Below the pieces are notes generated by a model. That model had not been told where the DNA came from. It searched no databases and worked only from the letters and a program-made list of their open reading frames with translations. The translations under genes were made by a program, and so were the position numbers. Source: Mycolicibacterium phocaicum (GTDB taxonomy: Bacteria; Actinomycetota; Actinomycetes; Mycobacteriales; Mycobacteriaceae). From it: a stretch of 64,000 nt of DNA. Numbering within the stretch: the stretch's first letter is position 1; each line of letters opens with the position of its first letter. Of the stretch, positions 35,911 to 45,580 are shown piece after piece. The stretch lies in assembly GCF_010731115.1 (NCBI RefSeq), contig NZ_AP022616.1:2232001-2296000 (forward strand). Reading direction: 5' to 3'.

Positions 35911-37722
35911 ATGACGCCGCAGCGGCCCGACATCGTCATCCTCATGACCGACGAAGAGCGCGCCATCCCGCCGTACGAGGCCGACGACGTCATGGACTGG
36001 CGCCACCGCACCCTCACGGGACGGCGGTGGTTCGACGAACACGGCGTCCGCTTCAACCGGCATTACACCGGGTCCCTGGCGTGCGCACCCAGTCGGCCGA
36101 CGCTCTTCACCGGGCAGTACCCCGACCTCCACGGCGTCACGCAGACCGACGGCCTCGGCAAGCGGTACGACGACTCGCGGCTGCGGTGGCTGCGCCAAGG
36201 CGAGGTGCCGACGCTGGGCAACTGGCTGCGCGCCGCCGGGTACGACACCCATTACGACGGCAAGTGGCACATCTCGCACGCCGACCTCGAGGACCCCAAG
36301 ACCGGCAAGCCGCTCGCCACCAACGACGCCGACGGTGTCGTCGACCCGGTGGCCGTGCAGGCCTACCTCGACGCCGATCCGCTCGGGCCGTACGGCTTCT
36401 CCGGCTGGGTCGGGCCCGAGCCGCACGGCGCGGCCATGTCCAACAGCGGTTTTCGGCGGGACCCGCTGGTGGCCGACCGCGTCGTCGCCTGGCTGGAAGA
36501 CCGCTACGCGCGGCGGCGTGCCGGCGACGCCGACGCGCTGCGGCCGTTTCTGTTGGTGGCCAGCTTCGTCAATCCCCATGACATCGTGCTGTTCCCGGCC
36601 TGGGTGCGCCGCAGCCCGCTGCTCGACTACCCCGTCCTCGAGCCGCCGCACGTGCCCGCGGCGCCGACCGCCACCGAGGATCTCAGCGACAAGCCGGCCG
36701 CGCAGGCCGCCTTCCGCGAGGCCTACTACTCCGGCTACGGTCCGGCCGCCGTCATCGAACGCACCTACCGGCGCAACGCCCAACAGTACCGCGACCTGTA
36801 CTACCGCCTGCACGCCGAGGTCGACGGACCGCTGGACCGGGTGCGCCGCGCCGTCACCGAGAACGGGTCCGAAAACGCCGTGCTGGTACGGACTTCCGAT
36901 CACGGCGACCTGCTCGGCGCGCACGGCGGGCTGCACCAGAAGTGGTTCAACCTGTACGACGAGGCGACGCGCGTGCCGTTCGTCATCGCCCGGATCGGCG
37001 CCGACGCGACCGCCGCCCGCGAAGTCACCGCGCCCACGTCCCACGTCGACCTGGTGCCGACCCTGCTCGGCGCGGCCGGCGTCGACGTCGCAGCCGTGTC
37101 CGAAACACTGGCCACCTCGTTCACCGAAGTGCATCCGCTGCCCGGCCGCGACCTCATGCCGGTAGTGAATGGTGCTGCGGCCGAACAGGATCGGACCATC
37201 TACCTGATGACGCGCGACAACATCCTCGAGGGTGACACCGGGGCGTCGGGCGCGGCACAGGCGATCGGCGCCAACACGAATCCGCCTGCGCTGCTGCGGA
37301 TCAAGGTGCCCGCGAACGTCGCGGCCAACTTCGAGGGGCTGGTCTCGCGCGTCACCAACGCCGAGGCCGCGGGCGGCTCCGGGCACCTGTGGAAGCTGGT
37401 CCGCACCTTCGACGATCCGGCGACCTGGACCGAACCGGGCGTGCGGCATCTGGCGGCCAACAGCCGCGGCGGCGACACCTACCGCACCGACCCGCTCGAC
37501 GACCAGTGGGAGCTCTACGACCTGACCTCCGACCCGATCGAGGCCGTCAACCGCTGGGCCGACCCCAGCCTGCACGAGCTGCGCCGGCATCTGCGGACGC
37601 AGCTCAAGCTGGTCCGGACGGCGTCGGTACCGGAGCGCAACGATCCGTGGCCGTATGTGAGCCGGCGGCCACCGGAGCCGGGCAGCGCCATCCGCAAGCT
37701 GCTGTGCCGGTTCCGCCAGTAG
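35911..37722 (+). CDS. Sulfatase
   Basis: A 603-residue alkaline-phosphatase-fold sulfatase. The N-terminal metal motif is IVILMTDEER. The formylglycine motif Cys58-A-P-S-R lies in SLACAPSRPTLFTGQ. Other segments are DGKWHIS and the C-terminal metal site RTSDHGDLLGAHGGLHQKW. The Cys must be oxidised by a formylglycine-generating enzyme encoded elsewhere. GGGAG precedes the ATG. No signal peptide is seen, so it is probably cytosolic. Substrate unknown. Confidence 0.93.
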   Translation: MTPQRPDIVILMTDEERAIPPYEADDVMDWRHRTLTGRRWFDEHGVRFNRHYTGSLACAPSRPTLFTGQYPDLHGVTQTDGLGKRYDDSRLRWLRQGEVPTLGNWLRAAGYDTHYDGKWHISHADLEDPKTGKPLATNDADGVVDPVAVQAYLDADPLGPYGFSGWVGPEPHGAAMSNSGFRRDPLVADRVVAWLEDRYARRRAGDADALRPFLLVASFVNPHDIVLFPAWVRRSPLLDYPVLEPPHVPAAPTATEDLSDKPAAQAAFREAYYSGYGPAAVIERTYRRNAQQYRDLYYRLHAEVDGPLDRVRRAVTENGSENAVLVRTSDHGDLLGAHGGLHQKWFNLYDEATRVPFVIARIGADATAAREVTAPTSHVDLVPTLLGAAGVDVAAVSETLATSFTEVHPLPGRDLMPVVNGAAAEQDRTIYLMTRDNILEGDTGASGAAQAIGANTNPPALLRIKVPANVAANFEGLVSRVTNAEAAGGSGHLWKLVRTFDDPATWTEPGVRHLAANSRGGDTYRTDPLDDQWELYDLTSDPIEAVNRWADPSLHELRRHLRTQLKLVRTASVPERNDPWPYVSRRPPEPGSAIRKLLCRFRQ

Positions 37723-37808
37723 CTCTGCGGCCAGTGGGTTCAAAAGATCTGACACTTCACCCAAGCCATAGTTTCACTTATGCATGCATTTGAGCGTATG
37801 TTGGACAC

Positions 37809-39002
37809 ATGGTGTCAGATGCCTGGCCCGCAGTCAGCTCCGAGGAGCGCATGTGGGTGTCGCGGTTGCCGTCTGACGTGCTATCCGCCAGACAACGCAC
37901 CGCCGCACGCGGCCACTACCGAGCTGCCGTGGTCACCCCCATCGCCGAGCTGACCCCACGACTGCCCATCGACGTCACAGTCCTCGCGGAAGAGGCCACG
38001 GTGGCGATCGCTCGATTCGACTCCGAACTCGGGGCCGAGGTGGCTCCCTTCTCCTCGGTGCTACTCCGGTCAGAATCGGCCTCGTCCTCGAGAATTGAGA
38101 ACCTCACTTCTGGAGCCAAATCGATCGCGCTCGCTGAGCTTGGCAGTACCGAAAAGCGAAACGCCACCGAGATCGTCGGCAACGTGGCCGCGATGAAGGC
38201 GGCCCTCCAACTCGCCGATCGCTTGGACACGAACGCGATTCTGTCGATGCACCACGCACTGCTGGCCGCATCCCAACCCGATATCGCCGGGAGGTGGCGC
38301 GAGGAGCAAGTGTGGATCGGCGGAAATTCAATCAGTCCGCACGGCGCCAAATACATTGCTCCGCACCAGGATCACGTTCCGGAATTGATGGCAGATCTGG
38401 TCACGTTCAGCTGCCGCCGCGGACTCCCGGTCTTGAGCCAAGCCGCGATTGCCCACGCACAGTTCGAAACCATCCACCCGTTTGCAGACGGCAACGGACG
38501 TACCGGCCGTGCCCTGATCCATGCCATGTTGCGCCGCTATGGACTGGCCAACAACGTCACAGTCCCGGTTTCCGCAGGACTCCTCACGGATACCAACGGC
38601 TACTTCGACACGCTGACGGCCTACCGGAGCGGCGAACCCGCACCGATCGTGGAGCAACTCGCCCACGCCGCCCTCAGCGCCATCGCCAACGGGCGCGAAT
38701 TGGTACTCAACCTGCGCACCATCCGGGATGGTTGGAGCGATCAACTGCACGCCCGGCGGGGTTCGGGAGCATGGCGGCTGATCGAGGTTCTGCCACGTCA
38801 GCCCGTCGTCGATGCCGCGACCGTCGCCGCTGAGCTCGGCGTCACGACGCAAAATGCGCTGCGATCCATCGGGGCCCTGACCGACGCGGGCATACTCACG
38901 GAGTTCACCGGGTTCGGACGTAACCGAATGTGGCAATCCACCGAGGTACTTGCTGCTCTGGATGCATTCGCCGAGCGAGCTGGGCGGCGCAGGTTCACCT
39001 AG
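37809..39002 (+). CDS. Fic-domain AMP-transferase with N-terminal inhibitory helix
   Basis: A 397-residue Fic protein. The catalytic motif is HPFADGNGRTGR with His223. Upstream, S93-S-R-I-E97-N matches the (S/T)xxxE(G/N) inhibitory motif within the same chain, so it resembles class II Fic proteins in which the Glu blocks ATP binding. The N-terminal Fic_N-like part and a C-terminal winged-helix-like part (VVDAATVAAELGVTTQNALRSIGAL) are typical. It probably AMPylates a cellular target; the target is unknown. No separate antitoxin gene is adjacent. Confidence 0.92.
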   Translation: MVSDAWPAVSSEERMWVSRLPSDVLSARQRTAARGHYRAAVVTPIAELTPRLPIDVTVLAEEATVAIARFDSELGAEVAPFSSVLLRSESASSSRIENLTSGAKSIALAELGSTEKRNATEIVGNVAAMKAALQLADRLDTNAILSMHHALLAASQPDIAGRWREEQVWIGGNSISPHGAKYIAPHQDHVPELMADLVTFSCRRGLPVLSQAAIAHAQFETIHPFADGNGRTGRALIHAMLRRYGLANNVTVPVSAGLLTDTNGYFDTLTAYRSGEPAPIVEQLAHAALSAIANGRELVLNLRTIRDGWSDQLHARRGSGAWRLIEVLPRQPVVDAATVAAELGVTTQNALRSIGALTDAGILTEFTGFGRNRMWQSTEVLAALDAFAERAGRRRFT

Positions 39003-39044
39003 ATTTACCGATTGCGCGCTCGGCCCAATACCATCTCAGGTGCC

Positions 39045-40655
39045 ATGACCGACACCGCCCCTGATACCCGCACCACCAGCCGGGTCGCCGCCGAAGCCGC
39101 CCGTCGCCGCACGTTTGCCGTCATCAGCCACCCTGACGCCGGTAAGTCGACGCTGACCGAGGCGTTGGCGCTGCATGCCCGGGTGATCTCCGAGGCGGGC
39201 GCCATCCACGGCAAGGCGGGCCGCAAGTCCACGGTGTCGGACTGGATGGAGATGGAGAAGGCCCGCGGTATCTCGATCACCTCGACGGCGCTGCAGTTCC
39301 CGTACCGCGACTGTGTCATCAATCTGCTCGACACCCCCGGCCACGCCGACTTCTCGGAAGACACCTACCGGGTGCTGACGGCCGTCGACTGCGCCGTCAT
39401 GCTCATCGACGCCGCGAAAGGCCTTGAGCCGCAGACCCTGAAGCTGTTCCAGGTGTGTAAGCACCGCGGCATCCCGATCATCACGGTGATCAACAAGTGG
39501 GACCGTCCGGGCCGGCACGCGCTCGAGCTGATGGACGAGATCCATGAGCGCATCGGGCTGCGGACCACTCCCCTGACCTGGCCCGTCGGCATCGCCGGTG
39601 ATTTCAAGGGTGTGATGGACCGCCGCAAGGGCCACTACATCCGCTTCACCCGCACCGCCGGTGGCGCCACCGCCGCGCCCGAAGAGCACATTCCCGCCGA
39701 CAAGGCGCACGACGCCGCCGAGGGTGACTGGGACACCGCCGTCGAAGAGTCCGAGCTGCTGTCGATGGACGGGTCGGACTACGACCGCGAGACGTTCCTG
39801 TCCGGTGAATCCTCGCCGGTGCTGTTCACCTCGGCGGCGCTGAACTTCGGCGTCAACCAGCTGCTCGACGTGCTGGTCGACCTGGCGCCCTCGCCCGGCG
39901 CGATCGTCGACGTGGCCGGTCAACCGCGGCCGGCCGATTCGCCGTTCAGCGCGTTCGTGTTCAAGGTGCAGGCCGGTATGGACAGCTCGCACCGCGACCG
40001 CATTGCCTACGCGCGGGTGTGCTCGGGCACGTTCGAGCGCGGTGATGTGCTGACGCACGCCGGGACCGGCAAGCCGTTCGTGACCAAGTACGCGCAGTCG
40101 GTGTTCGGGCAGCAGCGCTCGACGCTGGACGACGCGTGGCCCGGTGACGTGATCGGCCTGGCCAACGCGGCCGCGCTGCGCCCCGGCGACACGCTGTATC
40201 GCGATGTGCCCGTGGAGTTTCCGCCGATTCCGAGCTTCTCCCCCGAGTACTTCTCCGTGGTGCGCGGCAAGGATCCGAGCAAGCACAAGCAGTTCCGCAA
40301 GGGCATCGAGCAGCTCGATCAGGAGGGCGTGGTCCAGGTGCTGCGCTCGGACAAGCGCGGTGAGCAGGCGCCGGTGTTCGCGGCCGTCGGCCCCATGCAG
40401 TTCGAGGTGGCCGCGCACCGGATGGCGACCGAGATCGGCGCGGCCATCACGCTCGAATCGCTGCCGTACCAGGTGGCGCGGGTCGTCTCGGCGGACGACG
40501 TGGAATTCATGAACAAGCAGGTGTCCTGCGAGGTGCTGACCCGCACTGACGGGGTGCACCTGGTGCTCTTTTCGACGCCGTGGCGGCTCGAAGGGTTCCA
40601 GCGGGACAACCCGTCTATCAAGTTGCAGTCTCTGGTGGCGGCGGCGGAGAGCTGA
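39045..40655 (+). CDS. prfC: Peptide chain release factor 3
   Basis: A 536-residue translational GTPase. GTP-binding motifs are HPDAGKSTLTE (G1), the switch I segment VSDWMEMEKARGISITST, DTPGHADFSED (G3) and NKWDRPG (G4). The RF3-specific C-terminal region (RKGIEQLDQEGVVQVL, GPMQFEVAAHRM) distinguishes it from EF-G. It recycles class I release factors after termination. ATG 39045 (MTDTAPDTRTTSR) is the best start; longer frames add no family sequence. Confidence 0.97.
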   Translation: MTDTAPDTRTTSRVAAEAARRRTFAVISHPDAGKSTLTEALALHARVISEAGAIHGKAGRKSTVSDWMEMEKARGISITSTALQFPYRDCVINLLDTPGHADFSEDTYRVLTAVDCAVMLIDAAKGLEPQTLKLFQVCKHRGIPIITVINKWDRPGRHALELMDEIHERIGLRTTPLTWPVGIAGDFKGVMDRRKGHYIRFTRTAGGATAAPEEHIPADKAHDAAEGDWDTAVEESELLSMDGSDYDRETFLSGESSPVLFTSAALNFGVNQLLDVLVDLAPSPGAIVDVAGQPRPADSPFSAFVFKVQAGMDSSHRDRIAYARVCSGTFERGDVLTHAGTGKPFVTKYAQSVFGQQRSTLDDAWPGDVIGLANAAALRPGDTLYRDVPVEFPPIPSFSPEYFSVVRGKDPSKHKQFRKGIEQLDQEGVVQVLRSDKRGEQAPVFAAVGPMQFEVAAHRMATEIGAAITLESLPYQVARVVSADDVEFMNKQVSCEVLTRTDGVHLVLFSTPWRLEGFQRDNPSIKLQSLVAAAES

Positions 40656-40987
40656 CGCCGCCCGGTTGTCGGGGACGCCGCGGCTGTGGCGACGCCGCGG
40701 GGTCCTACCGTAGTGCCGCCGGCCTCCCCAGCGCGGCTCACTCAGCCCGCACCCGACAGATGCCGGGATCACATGCGTCACAGGGGTACCGGCCTGAGTT
40801 GGTTGACATGACTTCGGAACCCGGTATCACGGGCGATATCAGGTTCTGAAGTCTTATGGGTCCCAACAGCCAGTGGCTGCAGTGACGGGCGTGAATACCG
40901 TCGACCACGACCTCACCGCCGAAATTTCAGGCCGATCCTTCGAACGCCTGAGCCTGCGAGAGCCTACGGTTTAGGGACCCGAACGCC
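40656..40987 (+). promoter_or_regulatory. Leader/intergenic region upstream of the OPT transporter
   Basis: This 332-bp gap contains an interrupted hairpin at 40810-40853, with paired blocks GACTTC/GAAGTC, AACC/GGTT and TATC/GATA. A TTGACA box at 40803-40808 lies just before it. A 27-codon open frame starts with GTG at 40891 and ends at TAG 40974, shortly before the transporter start. The hairpin may terminate prfC transcription or act as an operator; the short frame could be a leader peptide. None is certain. Confidence 0.4.
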
Positions 40988-43009
40988 GTGGGGCCACGGC
41001 GCAGTGCGCTCAACCGAGAGGACGACGAGTTGGCCGTCGCGACCCCAGCCACCCCGACCCTGCACGAGCTCACCGTCCGCGGCATTCTGCTCGGCGGTGT
41101 CATCACCCTCGTATTCACCGCCGCCAACGTCTATCTGGGACTCAAGGTCGGCCTGACGTTCGCCACCGCCATCCCGGCCGCGGTGATCTCCATGGCCGTG
41201 CTGCGCAGCTTCGCCAACCACTCGATTGTCGAGAACAACATCGTGCAGACGGTGGCGTCGGCGGCGGGCACGCTGTCGGCGATCATCTTCGTGCTGCCCG
41301 GGTTGATCATGATCGGCTGGTGGAGCGGCTTCCCCTACTGGACCACCGTGGCCGTGTGCGCGGTCGGCGGCACCCTCGGCGTCATGTACTCCATACCGCT
41401 GCGCCGGGCTCTTGTGACCGGAACGGATCTCCCCTATCCCGAAGGCGTCGCCGCCGCCGAAGTGCTCAAGGTCGGTGACGGCACCGAAGGAGTCGAGGCC
41501 AACCGCACAGGGCTGCGGGTGATCACGTTCGGGTCGCTGGTGTCAGCGGGCTTCGGACTATTGGCCAACATGAAGGTGCTGGCGAATTCGGTTACCGCAT
41601 ATACCCGTATCGGCGCAGGCGGCACGATGTTCAGCGCCGGCCTGTCGATGGCGATGATCGGCGTCGGGCACCTGATCGGCATGACGGTCGGCATCGCGAT
41701 GCTCGTCGGACTGGTCATCTCGTTCGGTGTGCTGCTGCCGATCCGCACCAATGGTGCTCTTACGGGCGCTGAACCGATCGGCGACATCATCGACGGCATC
41801 TTCGTGCACGAGGTGCGGTTCGTCGGCGCCGGAGCCATTGCCGTCGCGGCGGTCTGGACCCTGCTGAAGATCCTGCGGCCCATCATCAAGGGCGTCACCG
41901 ATGCGCTGGTATCGGCGCGCGACCGGCGGCAGGGCCAGGTCGTCGACCTCACCGAGCGCGACATCCCCTTCCCGATGGTCGTGGGCACCGTCGTGGTGAT
42001 GCTGCTGCCGATCGCCGCGCTGCTGTGGGAGTTCAGTCGCGGCACTGCGCTGCAAGGTCATTCGACCGGGATCATCGCGGCGAGCCTGGTGTTCATCTTC
42101 CTGATCGGCATGGTCATCGCGTCGGTGTGTGGCTACATGGCCGGGTTGATCGGCTCGTCGAACAGCCCGATTTCCGGCGTCGGCATCCTGACGGTGCTCA
42201 TCGCTGCACTGTTGATCAAGGTGGTGTTCGGGCCTACCTCCGGTGCACAATCCACGGCGCTCGTGGCGTTCACGTTGTTCGCGGCGGCCATCACGTTCGG
42301 CGTCGCGACCATCTCCAACGACAACCTGCAGGACCTCAAGACCGGCCAGCTGGTCGGAGCGACACCGTGGAAACAGCAGGTGGCGTTGATCATTGGTGTG
42401 GCGTTCGGGTCGGCGATCATTCCGCCGGTGCTGAACCTGATGCAGCGCGCGTTCGGTTTCCTCGGCGCTCCCGGCGCGGGTGACCACGCCCTGGCCGCTC
42501 CGCAGGCCGCACTGATTTCGTCGCTGGCCAAGGGCGTCTTCGGCGGGTCGCTGAACTGGGGTTTGGTCGGACTGGGCGCGGTGATCGGAGTGGTGGCCAT
42601 CGTCGTCGACGAGACCCTCACCCGGACATCACGATTCGCCCTACCGCCGCTAGCCGTCGGCATGGGCATGTACCTGCCGATGAGCCTGACACTGATCATC
42701 CCGTTGGGCGCGCTGCTGGGCTGGTTCTACAACCGCTGGGCCGACCGCACCGGCGGAGATGTCGAGCGCAAGAAGCGAATTGGCGTGCTGTTGGCGACGG
42801 GCATGATCGTCGGCGAAAGCCTGTACGGGGTAATCTTCGCGGGGTTCGTCGCCGGTACCGGTAGTGACGAGCCGTTCGCGGTGTTCTCTGGCTTCGGCGG
42901 GTCTGTTCCTGATGTGATCGGCGTCGTGGCCTTCGCGGCGGTGCTGACGTGGCTGTACAAGCGGACGCAGACGATTGCGAGTGGCGAACCGGCTTCTGTG
43001 CGGACCTGA
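40988..43009 (+). CDS. OPT-family oligopeptide transporter
   Basis: A protein of up to 673 residues with about 14-16 membrane helices. OPT signatures include LHELTVRGILLGGVITLVFTAANVYLGLKVGLTF and NHSIVENNIVQTVASAAGTLSAI near the N-terminus, and GLIGSSNSPISGVGILT in the second half. Such proteins import peptides or metal chelates with protons. GTG 40988 gives the longest frame; TTG 41030 (LAVATPATP) has GAGAGG upstream and may be the real start. Confidence 0.92.
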   Translation: MGPRRSALNREDDELAVATPATPTLHELTVRGILLGGVITLVFTAANVYLGLKVGLTFATAIPAAVISMAVLRSFANHSIVENNIVQTVASAAGTLSAIIFVLPGLIMIGWWSGFPYWTTVAVCAVGGTLGVMYSIPLRRALVTGTDLPYPEGVAAAEVLKVGDGTEGVEANRTGLRVITFGSLVSAGFGLLANMKVLANSVTAYTRIGAGGTMFSAGLSMAMIGVGHLIGMTVGIAMLVGLVISFGVLLPIRTNGALTGAEPIGDIIDGIFVHEVRFVGAGAIAVAAVWTLLKILRPIIKGVTDALVSARDRRQGQVVDLTERDIPFPMVVGTVVVMLLPIAALLWEFSRGTALQGHSTGIIAASLVFIFLIGMVIASVCGYMAGLIGSSNSPISGVGILTVLIAALLIKVVFGPTSGAQSTALVAFTLFAAAITFGVATISNDNLQDLKTGQLVGATPWKQQVALIIGVAFGSAIIPPVLNLMQRAFGFLGAPGAGDHALAAPQAALISSLAKGVFGGSLNWGLVGLGAVIGVVAIVVDETLTRTSRFALPPLAVGMGMYLPMSLTLIIPLGALLGWFYNRWADRTGGDVERKKRIGVLLATGMIVGESLYGVIFAGFVAGTGSDEPFAVFSGFGGSVPDVIGVVAFAAVLTWLYKRTQTIASGEPASVRT

Positions 43010-43092
43010 TCCTTCGGGCGTGCGGTGGTGCGTCGCTGTTTTGGGGCCTGCGCACGCGCGATACAGCGCTGGGCCGGCTCTCCTCACATGTT

Positions 43093-43132
43093 CGATTTGG
43101 AGCCGTCAAGGATCCTTGACGGCTCCAAATCG
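43093..43132. terminator. 40-bp perfect palindrome, probable bidirectional terminator
   Basis: The sequence 43093-43132 is completely self-complementary with a GGATCC centre. It lies in the 324-bp gap between the convergent OPT and SWIM genes (43010-43333). Its arms contain GGAGCCGTCAA, also found in the hairpin at 32514-32553. I see no gene in the rest of the gap. Confidence 0.8.
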
Positions 43133-43333
43133 CATGTACCGCAGGAGAGCCACCGCGCCACCGTTACCCCACACGAGGAACTTATCGCAAAGCTCCACTG
43201 CTGCTTGCCATTTCATAGTCGGGTTCCGCCGTTCGCCGCACATCGCGTCGAGCCTGTTTGAGGCTCCGTAAACGTCGTTTGTCGGTCATGCCGCGGACGC
43301 TACGCCCGGGCTACGACAAGTATGGGAAGGCCG

Positions 43334-45055
43334 CTACAGCCGCTTCGTGTCCAACGCCTTCATAAGGGCCGGCCGCTTACGGTACTGCTCACGAAGCTGC
43401 GCGATGAACATCGCGAATTCCGCTCCGCGACCGCCTTTTTCGTAAAGCTTGGCCATCGTCGCCAGTCTCGCCGCGATGTCGGGATAAAGCTTGGAGTTGG
43501 GGTATCGCAGATCCTTCTCCAGCCCCGGCCTGTACAAGTCTGCAGCCGCGACAGGCCGCGCTTTGGCCCCTCGGTCGGCCAATTCTCGCCACGCCGAGCC
43601 GGCGCCGTACTGGTCGGCGGCTTCCCACGCCGCATCGATATCGCCGTCACTCAGGCACAGCCGAACCAGGACTGTGCCGAATGCGAAGCGGTCCGTTGCG
43701 GCCAGGTGTCGCGCATGGTCGTAGGCCCATGTGCGTTCGGACTCAACGCGATCGACGCCGGCGGCGAAATCGAGGAGCACGCGATACAAGCCCACAGACG
43801 GCTGCCGGACGAAGTCGGCGCGGAGGACACCGATCGCATCATCGATGCGCCCCAGTCCCTTGTACGTCTCGGCGACATAGTCGGGGCTCAGCCAATGCGA
43901 GTTGCCGCCGCCGTAGCTCCAGACACCGCCGGCGGACACAGCGAGATCAATCCACGCCACGGCGTCGTCCTCGCGACCGGCAGCGCGCAACCGGTTGACG
44001 ATCGCCCCGTATTGGACGTAGGTCCCCTCGCTGAGCAGCTGGACCGCCAGGTCGACGTCGCCGTCGTGATCGGCGAGTTCCAGCAGCATGGCGTCGACTT
44101 CGTGTCGCCCTTTTGGCTGGTCTGCCAGCTTCTTGTCCAGCGCGGCCACCGCCCGCCGGTACGTCTTGAGCGCCTTCTCGTCGAACGCATCGACGAAGTC
44201 GGCCAACACGAGGATCGGCCATCCGGGCGACTCCGCGCGGAACTTCACCAGCCACGTCGCCAGTTTCGTCGGGTCGGGCGTTCCCAGCCGGCAGGCCTGT
44301 GCGTAGAGGTCGGCAGCCCGCTGGCATTGGTCGCCGATGAAGCCCGACGAATCATCGACGTCCTCCAGCATGGCGCGCAACTCGGTGAGTGCGAGCAGCA
44401 GCGCCGGCCGCACCACCTCGGCCGCTCCGTTGTTCAGGTGGTCCTCAAGTTCGTCGAGCATGTCGCCGACTGCTTCCGCCACCTCGAACGACCGCCGATA
44501 GTCGACATAGCCCCTGAATTCCAACGTGTTTCGCACATAGGCTTCGAATTCGGCCTGGGCAGGCGCCTCGTCTCCTGACGCCGCCGTCGCGCGTATTTCC
44601 AGAAGGCGCCGTACCCCGCCATCCTGCTGCGCGAGGGTCAGGACCAGTTTTCGCAGTTCGTCGACGTCCATCGCCTGCACCACCGCTTCCAGCGTCGCGT
44701 CGGCGGGGTCGTCGACGGCGACCCGCCCGCTGTCGATCGCAGCGAGCCCAACCGCGACCAGGTGCTTGCAGAAGTTGCCGTCGGCGTTGTGCGGGCAGGT
44801 GCAGACTCCGTCGGGCAGCGGGCCGGACCAGTCGAGCTCGACCTGATAGACGCGCTTGGCTTGAATCGATGCGTACGCCTTGGATTTGGTGATCCGAAGC
44901 CCGCGAACGTAGCGGATGTAGTCCTCGCCTCGGGCGAAGATGAGATCACCGGCCATGTTGAACAGCGACGTTTCGGAGAGCGGCACGTCCCCATGGTGCC
45001 CGATGCGATGTTCGTGAGTCCGGCGGCGCGCGCCTGACACGCGGACGTACATCAC
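43334..45055 (-). CDS. SWIM zinc-finger protein
   Basis: Up to 573 residues. The SWIM motif is CTCPHNADGNFCKHLVAVG (CxCx(n)CxH) near residue 85. Ahead of it is FARGEDYIRYVRGLRI, typical of bacterial SWIM proteins. The rest is helical and repeat-like (TPR-like, for example YVAETYKGLGRIDDAIGVLRADFV). GTG 45055 is the longest start; GTG 44986 (VPLSETSLF) is possible. SWIM fingers bind DNA or protein; the role here is unknown. A fragment of a paralogue of its C-terminus survives at 58095-58193. Confidence 0.88.
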   Translation of the reverse strand: MMYVRVSGARRRTHEHRIGHHGDVPLSETSLFNMAGDLIFARGEDYIRYVRGLRITKSKAYASIQAKRVYQVELDWSGPLPDGVCTCPHNADGNFCKHLVAVGLAAIDSGRVAVDDPADATLEAVVQAMDVDELRKLVLTLAQQDGGVRRLLEIRATAASGDEAPAQAEFEAYVRNTLEFRGYVDYRRSFEVAEAVGDMLDELEDHLNNGAAEVVRPALLLALTELRAMLEDVDDSSGFIGDQCQRAADLYAQACRLGTPDPTKLATWLVKFRAESPGWPILVLADFVDAFDEKALKTYRRAVAALDKKLADQPKGRHEVDAMLLELADHDGDVDLAVQLLSEGTYVQYGAIVNRLRAAGREDDAVAWIDLAVSAGGVWSYGGGNSHWLSPDYVAETYKGLGRIDDAIGVLRADFVRQPSVGLYRVLLDFAAGVDRVESERTWAYDHARHLAATDRFAFGTVLVRLCLSDGDIDAAWEAADQYGAGSAWRELADRGAKARPVAAADLYRPGLEKDLRYPNSKLYPDIAARLATMAKLYEKGGRGAEFAMFIAQLREQYRKRPALMKALDTKRL

Positions 45056-45236
45056 GTGACATCACGGCAAACAAGCTCGCGTGCGTCATCCACCCACGGA
45101 ACTGCGGCGGATAGTGACAATTGTGGACGCTGTAATTCACCCGAACACCGCGTCAAGGGTTTCGCCCACTGGCGCGGGGTCACCGAATACCGCTGAAGAA
45201 CACGGTGCGGTCAGCGCAGACCGGCACCCGCGAGAA

Positions 45237-45542
45237 ATGCCATCCACCAACAGAATCGATGCCCGCGACCAGCTGATCCTCGACGGTCAGGCCGTGCCGG
45301 GCGCGTGGGTCACCGTGTCGTTCAACGGCGATCCCGACGATACGGACGTCTTCCAGCTCGTCCTGCCAGCCGAGGCAAAGGCGCTGGGCGACACCTGCTC
45401 CGTCGAGTGCCCGCTGGGCAAGGCGCTGGTCGCCTCGCACGTCGGCGAAACCCGCAGATACGTGACAGAATCCGGACGCAGCATGGCGATCACAGTCCTC
45501 GCCGTCGACAGCGTGAATCCGAACGCGACGGCGGGGCGCTGA
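45237..45542 (+). CDS. Stand-alone Gre-factor C-terminal-domain protein
   Basis: A 101-residue protein matching only the FKBP-like C-terminal domain of GreA/GreB: PGAWVTVSFNGDPDDTDVFQLVLP, then CSVECPLGKALVASHVGETRRYVTESGRSMAITVLAV. The N-terminal coiled coil that enters the RNA polymerase secondary channel is absent, so it cannot stimulate transcript cleavage in the usual way. It may bind RNA polymerase or compete with Gre factors. The ATG at 45237 lacks a strong ribosome site. Confidence 0.82.
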   Translation: MPSTNRIDARDQLILDGQAVPGAWVTVSFNGDPDDTDVFQLVLPAEAKALGDTCSVECPLGKALVASHVGETRRYVTESGRSMAITVLAVDSVNPNATAGR

Positions 45543-45580
45543 CCGCTCCCCGACCAATGTTGTTCGGGGAGCCCAGGGCA

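Noticed and set aside
35884..37764. Minus-strand open frame opposite the sulfatase
   Set aside because: It mirrors the sulfatase coding region and has no recognisable domain; the sulfatase motifs are intact on the plus strand.
39036..40781. Minus-strand open frame opposite prfC
   Set aside because: Antisense shadow of a highly conserved GTPase gene.
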